This document shows positions 1-4,945 of a stretch of 19,448 bases of DNA, one piece after another. The first letter of the stretch is position 1. Every line of letters begins with the position of its first letter. Position numbers and translations under genes: made by a program. This DNA comes from Candidatus Woesearchaeota archaeon. Lineage in GTDB: Archaea > Nanobdellota > Nanobdellia > Woesearchaeales > WJIZ01. The notes below the pieces were generated by a model. That model was not told where the DNA came from. It was given only the letters and a program-made list of their open reading frames with translations, and made no database searches. Location: contig JAGVXW010000034.1 of assembly GCA_018303575.1 (NCBI GenBank), positions 1-19,448 on the forward strand, read 5' to 3'.

Positions 1-402
1 GCCTTCCGGATTGAGGATTTTCCTGAAGCCCCGGAGCACACGAGGAACGTCTTTTTTCTTGATGTTGAGAAGCGAGGCGCAGGCCCAGATGCCATCATAC
101 TTTGTTCGGAGTTTCCCCGCCCTCAGGATATCCATGACATGATACGGAACCTGCGGCGCAAAGCTCCGGCATATCCTGATCGCTTTTACCGAGAAATCTA
201 ATCCCTCAACTTCAATGCTTCCCTTCAAGAATTCCTTGATGTCCCTTCCCACGCCGCATCCCGCATCAAGGACTTTTTTCCCTTTAAGAATCCCAATAAA
301 CCTTTCTATAAACGGCGCCCAATCATAGGATAGGCTTTTTTGCCTATGCCACTCCACTCCTCTCTTGTAGTCCACCCTTGTCTTCTGATATTCGCCTACC
401 AT
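1..402 (-). CDS. class I SAM-dependent methyltransferase (3' end cut by window)
   Basis: The first 134 codons, read from the ATG at 402, are present; the C-terminus lies beyond the left edge. The glycine-rich SAM-binding motif I VLDAGCGVGRD lies at about residues 44-54, followed by an acidic strand-2 motif (GLDFS) and a post-motif region (YDGIWACASLLNI) typical of Methyltransf_11/25-type enzymes. This supports transfer of a methyl group from SAM, but the substrate cannot be told. The ATG overlaps the stop codon of the DUF192 gene in the string ATGGTAG, so translation is probably coupled and the three genes 1411 to 1 form one minus-strand operon. The start is supported by this overlap and by the distance to motif I. 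Confidence 0.85.
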   Translation of the reverse strand, partial: MVGEYQKTRVDYKRGVEWHRQKSLSYDWAPFIERFIGILKGKKVLDAGCGVGRDIKEFLKGSIEVEGLDFSVKAIRICRSFAPQVPYHVMDILRAGKLRTKYDGIWACASLLNIKKKDVPRVLRGFRKILNPEG

Positions 403-725
403 GTCAAGACATCCCCCACCCTTATCCTGGACCTCCCAACAAGCTCAAGCACGTATTTCGCCTTCCCTTCTGGCGCGAATGTCGAGAGAAACGGAAGAAG
501 CTTCTGGACATACTGGACTTTCTTCTCCTCGTCAAGATAGACCGCCCAGATCGGGAAGAAGACGAAGAGCATGTGGAGCGAAACCCTCTGCGGCTTGCTG
601 AACTCAAAGAGGAGATTCCTTTTCCGCGAGAACATCAGCCCCCTGAATTTGCTCAACAAGGAGGAGCATTCCGTGGCCGATGCGATTGTGCTTCCTCCCT
701 TGGAAATCACTACTTGAGCCGCCAC
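396..725 (-). CDS. DUF192 family protein
   Basis: A 109-residue protein matching the DUF192 fold: an RGLMFS motif near residues 28-33, a central LHMLFVFFPIWAVYLDEEKK segment and a C-terminal AKYVLELVGR followed by a GDV motif. These are the family's recognisable landmarks. DUF192 proteins are small beta-rich proteins of uncertain function; many have a secretion signal, but this one lacks any clear signal peptide and is at the short end for the family. It starts inside the end of the nucleotidyltransferase gene (about 16 nt overlap) and overlaps the methyltransferase start by 7 nt, so it is the middle gene of a compact operon. I cannot assign a biochemical role. Confidence 0.85.
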   Translation of the reverse strand: MAAQVVISKGGSTIASATECSSLLSKFRGLMFSRKRNLLFEFSKPQRVSLHMLFVFFPIWAVYLDEEKKVQYVQKLLPFLSTFAPEGKAKYVLELVGRSRIRVGDVLTW

Positions 726-1411
726 TTTTCCTCGACTTCCCTCAAGCGCTCATGCGTGCCGGTATCGAACCAGGCGCCCTCGCATCTGAAGCCGAAGAGC
801 TTCCCCCGCCTCGCAAGCTCCGGGAAGACATCGCGCTCCATCATCGCCCTTTCCTTTCTCGCGACAATGCTGAAGACTTCGGGCTCCAGAAGATAGTAGC
901 CGGAGTTGACGAGATTGGAAGGCGGGCGGCGCGGCTTCTCGATGAATTCTGTAATCTTATCCCCATCCAGCATCGCCACGCCGAAGTGTTTGGGATCCTT
1001 CACCCCCGTGAGCGCGATGGTGGCCAGCGCGCCATGCGCCAGGTGGAACTTCAGCATCTCCCGAATATCGACGTCAAGAAGGTTGTCGCCGTTCACCATC
1101 ATGAATGTTTCCTTGAGCTGTTGGCCGAGTCTGTTCAGCACGATGAGCGGGCCCGCGGTGCCCAAAGGAGGGTCTTCCTCGACATAGGCGAGGCGCGCCC
1201 CGAATTTTTTCCCGTCACCGTAAAATTCCTTCATCATCTCCTTCTTATAGCCGACGCTCAAATAGATTTCCATGATTCCAGCCCGTTTGAGAATCCCAAT
1301 AACGTGCTCCGTGATCGTCTTGCCCCGGATACGGACCATCCCTTTAGGAATCTCTGATGTCAAGGGCCTGAGGCGGGTGCCTTCCCCCCCGGCGAGGATG
1401 ATGGCTTTCAT
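710..1411 (-). CDS. sugar-phosphate nucleotidyltransferase
   Basis: A 233-residue NTP_transferase-family enzyme that would join a sugar 1-phosphate to an NTP, giving an NDP-sugar and pyrophosphate, for glycan or surface polysaccharide synthesis. The N-terminus carries the signature LAGGEGTRLRPLT followed by IPKGM, where the lysine is the catalytic/phosphate-binding residue. GTAGPL near residue 85 (nucleotide/sugar binding), VNGDN near residue 109 (metal Asp), FIEKP near 155 and NSGYYLL near 168 are all canonical. It ends after the Rossmann-like core and lacks the left-handed beta-helix of longer homologues such as GlmU. Glucose, mannose or another sugar cannot be decided. A TATA box at 1433-1441 sits 26 nt before the ATG, predicting a leaderless transcript. 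Confidence 0.9.
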   Translation of the reverse strand: MKAIILAGGEGTRLRPLTSEIPKGMVRIRGKTITEHVIGILKRAGIMEIYLSVGYKKEMMKEFYGDGKKFGARLAYVEEDPPLGTAGPLIVLNRLGQQLKETFMMVNGDNLLDVDIREMLKFHLAHGALATIALTGVKDPKHFGVAMLDGDKITEFIEKPRRPPSNLVNSGYYLLEPEVFSIVARKERAMMERDVFPELARRGKLFGFRCEGAWFDTGTHERLREVEEKWRLK

Positions 1412-1432
1412 GCCCTGCTTTGGCTGGAGGAG

Positions 1433-1441
1433 AAATATAAA
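1433..1441 (-). promoter_or_regulatory. TATA box of the nucleotidyltransferase operon
   Basis: TTTATATTT on the minus strand, centred about 26 nt upstream of the ATG at 1411. This is the spacing between an archaeal TATA box and its transcription start, so the message is predicted to begin at or next to the ATG. Confidence 0.65.
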
Positions 1442-1454
1442 GCTTCTGCTGCCG

Positions 1455-1486
1455 GAAAAAAACAGATAAAAGAATAAGAAAAAAGG
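1455..1486 (-). terminator. T-rich terminator tract after the pilin-like genes
   Basis: Immediately after the stop codon at 1490 the minus strand holds three T runs (TTTTTT, TTTT and TTTTTTT). Archaeal RNA polymerase terminates at such multiple T tracts without needing a hairpin, and the next promoter (1433-1441) follows directly. Confidence 0.55.
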
Positions 1487-1489
1487 AGT

Positions 1490-1933
1490 TTACGAAGCCG
1501 CTCCTGTCACAGCAACCGTCGCGGTGTGGGAGAGCCCGGACTGCGCGTTGGCGTAGCTCAGCCCGATGTTGGACTTGAACCTGCCTGTGCTGAAGTCCGT
1601 GCCGCACGTCACGGTCACCTTGACCTTCCTGTTGTTCTCCGCCCTGTTGCTGACGTTGTAGGCGCCGCTCGCGTTCTCGGTCTGGATGAACGACCCAGAG
1701 ACGGAGCCGCAGCTGTCCGAGGCGCTAGTCACCGAAAGACTGGTGATGTCGAAGCCGACATTGTTCTTGAGCACGAATGTCACGTTGTTGGGCGTAGCCT
1801 CAATCGCCGCCTTGTCGAGGCAGTCCAGGCCTGCTGGCCCTGTGCAGCGCTCCGGCAGGAAATTGTCCGGCGACAGCACGCCGAAATACGCCAGCGCGCC
1901 GATCGCGACCAGGACGACCAGGATGGCCCAGCC
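1490..1933 (-). CDS. pilin-like secreted protein, copy 1 (5' end unresolved)
   Basis: The frame opens with GWAILVVLVAIGALAYFGVL, a hydrophobic helix, then SPDNFLPERC and a roughly 115-residue beta-rich, N-glycosylation-sequon-rich ectodomain with paired cysteines. This is the layout of small archaeal pilin/archaellin-like proteins, in which the helix is normally preceded by a class III signal peptide of the type K/R-GQAxMEYLMTY. Here nothing of that peptide is present: upstream codons read AAG AGG GAA AAC back to an in-frame stop, with no ATG, GTG or TTG. The first conventional start is a GTG at 1879, which would remove the helix. It follows copy 2 directly (stop at 1944) and is clearly paralogous, so the two should be co-transcribed. 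The coordinate given is the first helix codon, not a proven start. Confidence 0.7.
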   Translation of the reverse strand, partial: GWAILVVLVAIGALAYFGVLSPDNFLPERCTGPAGLDCLDKAAIEATPNNVTFVLKNNVGFDITSLSVTSASDSCGSVSGSFIQTENASGAYNVSNRAENNRKVKVTVTCGTDFSTGRFKSNIGLSYANAQSGLSHTATVAVTGAAS

Positions 1934-1934
1934 G
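1836..1934. repeat. 99-bp perfect direct repeat, copy in pilin-like gene 1
   Basis: These 99 bases are identical to 2287-2385. They encode the membrane helix and the SPDNFLPERCTGPAG linker. Sequence on both sides diverges abruptly, although the proteins remain related downstream. Confidence 0.9.
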
Positions 1935-1943
1935 TTTTCCCTC

Positions 1944-2384
1944 TTAAGTTGCCTTTCCCGTTATGCTGACCGACGCCTGGTGGCTGAGACTCGACTCCGA
2001 GTTGCGATAGCCAACCCGGATGTCGGACTTGAACCTGCCGGTGTCGAAATCGTTCGAACATTCGACCGCGAAACGGATTTTCCTGTTGTTCGCCGCCTTG
2101 TTGCTCGCATTGAACGCGCCGGTGCTGTTCTCCACCATGATGAAGCTTGATTGCAGGGTGCATTGGTCGCTCGCAGACTGGACGCTGAGCGTGTCGATGC
2201 CGAAGCCGAGGTTGTTCTTGAGGATGAAGGTGACATTGTCATTAGTGGCGTCAATCGCCGCGTTGTCGATACAATCCAAGCCTGCAGGCCCTGTGCAGCG
2301 CTCCGGCAGGAAATTGTCCGGCGACAGCACGCCGAAATACGCCAGCGCGCCGATCGCGACCAGGACGACCAGGATGGCCCAGCC
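1944..2384 (-). CDS. pilin-like secreted protein, copy 2 (5' end unresolved)
   Basis: A paralog of the downstream gene with the same helix GWAILVVLVAIGALAYFGVL and the same SPDNFLPERC linker, then a diverged ectodomain. Shared landmarks include NVTF.LKNN.GF, a Cys pair, NNRK and TGRFKS, with roughly half the ectodomain positions identical by eye. The TATA box at 2413-2422 predicts transcription starting near 2394, only about ten bases before the helix codons, so there is no room for a normal signal peptide. No ATG, GTG or TTG is in frame before the GTG at 2330. Either a short segment carrying the start and signal peptide is missing from this sequence, or initiation is unusual. It is the first gene of a two-gene unit lying downstream of the ahcY-like gene. 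Confidence 0.7.
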   Translation of the reverse strand, partial: GWAILVVLVAIGALAYFGVLSPDNFLPERCTGPAGLDCIDNAAIDATNDNVTFILKNNLGFGIDTLSVQSASDQCTLQSSFIMVENSTGAFNASNKAANNRKIRFAVECSNDFDTGRFKSDIRVGYRNSESSLSHQASVSITGKAT

Positions 2385-2385
2385 G
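2287..2385. repeat. 99-bp perfect direct repeat, copy in pilin-like gene 2
   Basis: Second copy of the 99-bp identical block (see 1836-1934), in the same orientation about 450 bp away. The lack of silent changes points to recent gene conversion, recent duplication or an assembly effect. Confidence 0.9.
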
Positions 2386-2405
2386 ACTCTTTTTTGCTTC
2401 TGGGA

Positions 2406-2422
2406 ATACTGGAATATATAAA
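2406..2422 (-). promoter_or_regulatory. TATA box plus shared 17-nt promoter element, pilin-like operon
   Basis: On the minus strand this reads TTTATATATTCCAGTAT. The same 17 bases occur on the plus strand at 12828-12844, in front of the giant cysteine-rich gene. The first eight bases form the TATA box; the conserved TTCCAGTAT lies between it and the predicted transcription start, and may be an activator or repressor site. Confidence 0.65.
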
Positions 2423-2456
2423 TGTTATGTTTTTGTATACTTGTATCCTTATCACA

Positions 2457-3859
2457 TCAATACCGATAGTGCGCCGGCTTGAAGGGCCCTTCCTTCTTCA
2501 CGCCAATATATTCTACTTGAGCGTCCGTGAGCCTTGTGAGTTTCACGCCAAGCTTGCTCAAATGGAGGCGGGCCACTTCCTCATCCAGCTCCTTAGGAAG
2601 GGTGTAGACGCCGGTTTTATGGGGCTTTGTCCAGAGCTCTATCTGGGCGAGGGTCTGGTTGGTGAAGGAAGAGGACATCACAAAGCTCGGATGGCCCTCG
2701 GCGCATCCCAAGTTGACCAGGCGGCCTTCTGCGAGGAGGTAGATCTCATGATTTGCGAAAGCATATTTGTCCACCTGCGGCTTGATAGCGACTTTCTTTA
2801 CTTTGGCCGCGTTGAGGCGGTCCACCTGGATCTCGTTGTCGAAATGGCCGATGTTGCAGACGATTGCCTGGTCCTTCATCTTCTGCATATGCTCGAGCGT
2901 GATGATATCCCGGTTGCCTGTCGCAGTTACGTAGATGTCTGCGACGCCGAGCGTGTCCTCGACCGTCTTCACCTCGTAGCCCTCCATGGCTGCCTGGAGC
3001 GCGCAGATGGGGTCGATTTCGGTTACAATGACCCTTGCGCCGAATCCGCGCATGCTCTGGCAGCATCCCTTGCCGACATCGCCGTAGCCGCAGACGACAA
3101 CAACCTTGCCCGCGACCATCACTCCTGTCGCTCTTTTGATTCCATCAGCTAGCGATTCCCTGCAGCCGTAGAGATTGTCGAATTTTGATTTTGTGACAGA
3201 ATCATTGACGTTGATGGCGGGGAAAAGAAGCTCTTTTCTTTCGAGCATCTGGTAGAGGCGGTGGACTCCGGTGGTTGTTTCTTCTGAGACCCCTTTGATT
3301 TCCTTCACTCGCGAAGTCCAGAATGTCTTGTCCTCGTTGTATGTTTCTTTCAGAAGAAGCATGAGCTGCTTGAAGTCTTCTCCCTCTTTAGAATAATCTT
3401 TCTTAAGGATGGCGGGATTCTTTTCACACGCGACTCCCTTGTGGACCATCAACGTCGCATCGCCGCCGTCGTCAACGATGAGCGTCGGGCCTTTGCCATT
3501 CCCAAAATCCAGCGCTTTCTTTGTGCACCACCAATAGTCCTTGAGTGATTCGCCTTTCCACGCGAAGACCGAGATGCCGGCTTTCGCGATGGCCGCTGCC
3601 GCTTCATCCTGAGTTGAGAAGATGTTTTGCAGGAGCACCATCTGACCTGCGCTCCCAGATGAACAAGCGTTTCGATGAGAACAGCGGTTTCTACTGTCAT
3701 GTGCAGGCTGCCGGTGATGCGCGCGCCCTTCAGCGGCTTTTTGGCGCCGTAGCGCTCCCTGAGGGCCATGAGGCCCGGCATCTCTTTCTCAGCCACCTCG
3801 ATCTGCTTCCTGCCTGCGCCCGTGAGCGAGATGTCCTTGACTTTGTAATCGGATGCCAT
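2457..3859 (-). CDS. ahcY: S-adenosylhomocysteine hydrolase, bacterial type, frameshifted
   Basis: Hydrolyses S-adenosylhomocysteine to homocysteine and adenosine in the cytoplasm, using bound NAD. The N-terminal part from the ATG at 3859 reads through GSLHMTVETAVL and GAQVRWCSC. The remainder, from NIFSTQDEAAAAIA, is in another frame. It contains INVNDSVTKSKFDN (catalytic Lys and Asp), the NAD loop GYGDVGKGC, and the C-terminal KPAHYRY tail that contributes to the neighbouring subunit's NAD site. Family members read SCN directly into IFSTQD, so the run of four A (minus strand, 3625-3628) appears to hold two extra bases. Removing them gives about 466 residues. The insert around KKDYSKEGEDFKQL and the total length match the longer bacterial/eukaryotic form rather than the shorter common archaeal form, which suggests transfer from bacteria. 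Sequencing error or a real pseudogene are both possible. Confidence 0.88.
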
Positions 3860-3881
3860 ACTATTAAAGAGGAGAGGGGAG

Positions 3882-3890
3882 TTTTAAAAA
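3882..3890. promoter_or_regulatory. near-palindromic TATA box between ahcY and a candidate RNA
   Basis: TTTTAAAAA reads almost the same on both strands. On the minus strand its centre is 27 nt from the ahcY ATG at 3859, giving a leaderless message. On the plus strand it would start transcription near 3911-3913, at the beginning of the structured region 3911-4046. Confidence 0.5.
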
Positions 3891-3910
3891 GGTATTGGCT
3901 GATTTTAGTG

Positions 3911-4046
3911 ATGGTTACTGAAAATTTGCTGGGTCGAAAGCCCCGTGCCTAAGCGCGAATTTTCGGTCCCAAAAACTCGCCTTCAGAAACGAGGAGCGTA
4001 AAGCTTCGGCCTTTAGGCCGGAGATAGCTCCGAGTGGCGAGTTTTT
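3911..4046 (+). ncRNA. candidate structured small RNA
   Basis: This occupies most of the 342-bp gap 3860-4201. A 5' hairpin pairs CTGAAAATT (3918-3926) with AATTTTCGG (3958-3966), one G-U pair included. It is followed by a long arm. P1 pairs AAAAACTCGCC (3971-3981) perfectly with GGCGAGTTTTT (4036-4046). P2 is GGAGC (3993-3997) with GCTCC (4027-4031). P3 is CTTCGGCC (4004-4011) with GGCCGGAG (4016-4023), one G-U pair, closed by a TTTA loop. GA dinucleotides face each other outside P2 (3991-3992 and 4032-4033), as in kink-turns bound by L7Ae. The arm ends in five T, suiting termination. No known RNA family was recognised. A 13-codon ATG frame (3911-3952) begins at the predicted start site, so a leader peptide cannot be excluded. 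Confidence 0.4.
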
Positions 4047-4169
4047 GTTACGTTAGAGGGGAATGATATGGCTCTTCGCGCGGTCATCTTCAATAGGAAA
4101 TACTGAATAAAGATAAAAATATTTTATTTTCAATATTGTAATTAAATGCCTGCTTAGGATTTAGGAAGA

Positions 4170-4178
4170 TTATTTAAT
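4170..4178 (+). promoter_or_regulatory. TATA box of the HTH_10 gene
   Basis: TTATTTAAT is centred about 28 nt before the ATG at 4202, so the transcript should be leaderless. The imperfect palindrome CGCCTT-CAT-AAGGGCG at 4181-4196 sits between the TATA box and the start and could be an operator, for example for autoregulation; that role is inference. Confidence 0.55.
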
Positions 4179-4201
4179 CTCGCCTTCATAAGGGCGCTCT
4201 T

Positions 4202-4876
4202 ATGTGGATCACCAAGCTGCAGCTGATGCACGAGGACTGCCCGATCGTGACGCGGTGCGAGAAATTCAATGTGGTGGTGCTCTCCTATCCCAGCACATGG
4301 TATGAGCGCAAGGGGCATAAGTTCGCCACGACGACCTGCTACTTCCAGAGTCCGGATGAACAGGCGAAGAAGAAGTTTATCTCTGATTTGAAGAACGATA
4401 GGCGCATCACGAACCTTGAGATTTCGGGGGACATCTTCACGTATGAGATTGATTTGGGGAAAGAGGGCGAGCACGTGATGCTCTATCACACGAAGACTAT
4501 TTTCTTTGTTAAGCCAGTTATTAATCATCAGGATGGGCATGAATATTGGGAAGTCGCTTCGTGGAAGCGCTCTGACCTCGAGAAGTTCATTAAAGATCTG
4601 AAAGGGCACATGGACACCTGCAAAATCATGAAGCTTGAGAATTCTCCCCTTACTGATGTATATTTCCCCAACGTCATGCCCAAACTTTCGAAGAGCCAGA
4701 AGAAGGCGATTGAACTGGCGTATGGCAATGGGTATTATTCTTATCCTCGGAAAGCTAATCTAGAAAATTTGGCAAAGAAGGCTGGCGTTGCGTTATCGAC
4801 CTATCAGGAGCATCTGAGGAAAGCTGAACTGAAACTTCTCCCTGTGATTATCGAGCACCAGTTGAAGCAGAAATAA
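4202..4876 (+). CDS. HTH_10 family transcriptional regulator
   Basis: A 224-residue protein with a C-terminal bacterio-opsin-activator-type helix-turn-helix at about residues 160-215. The signature is LSKSQKKAIELAYGNGYY, then LENLAKKAGVALSTYQEHLR, the recognition helix and its lead-in. The N-terminal half (about residues 1-150) is a mixed alpha/beta domain with a DCPIVTRCEKF stretch containing two cysteines; it may sense a ligand, metal or redox state, but that is inference. The upstream palindrome 4181-4196 might be its own operator. The B12 radical SAM gene follows on the same strand after 69 bp with its own TATA box, so it is a possible but unproven target. Confidence 0.82.
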   Translation: MWITKLQLMHEDCPIVTRCEKFNVVVLSYPSTWYERKGHKFATTTCYFQSPDEQAKKKFISDLKNDRRITNLEISGDIFTYEIDLGKEGEHVMLYHTKTIFFVKPVINHQDGHEYWEVASWKRSDLEKFIKDLKGHMDTCKIMKLENSPLTDVYFPNVMPKLSKSQKKAIELAYGNGYYSYPRKANLENLAKKAGVALSTYQEHLRKAELKLLPVIIEHQLKQK

Positions 4877-4890
4877 TCCCGCTCTAAAAC

Positions 4891-4904
4891 CCGAAGAACT
4901 TCGG
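4891..4904 (+). terminator. short hairpin between the HTH_10 and radical SAM genes
   Basis: CCGAAG and CTTCGG form a 6-bp perfect inverted repeat with a two-base spacer, 15 bp after the HTH_10 stop. It directly abuts TATAATTTA (4905-4913), the likely TATA box of the radical SAM gene. It may help terminate the upstream message or, since it touches the TATA box, act as an operator. Confidence 0.35.
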
Positions 4905-4913
4905 TATAATTTA
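4905..4913 (+). promoter_or_regulatory. TATA box of the radical SAM gene
   Basis: TATAATTTA, centred about 37 nt before the ATG at 4946, so this message would carry a leader of about ten bases, unlike most genes here. Confidence 0.45.
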
Positions 4914-4945
4914 GTTATCAATTACTTACTTCTTAGTAAATAATC

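Noticed and set aside
378..896. Plus-strand open frame opposite the DUF192 and nucleotidyltransferase genes.
   Set aside because: It is an antisense shadow of well-supported minus-strand genes with no own motifs.
3620..3635. Programmed -1 frameshifting to make full-length S-adenosylhomocysteine hydrolase.
   Set aside because: There is no X-XXY-YYZ slippery heptamer in the correct frame, and a -1 shift would add an extra residue in a conserved segment; a 2-base indel explains the data better.
3909..3920. Box C/D sRNA signals (GTGATGG followed by CTGA).
   Set aside because: The two boxes are too close and there are no matching second C'/D' elements; the region folds as hairpins instead.
3971..4046. 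A SAH-type riboswitch controlling ahcY, suggested by the string GAGGAGCG next to the gene.
   Set aside because: The structured region is on the strand divergent from ahcY, lies upstream of its leaderless promoter and lacks the rest of the riboswitch core, so it cannot be a cis leader of that gene.
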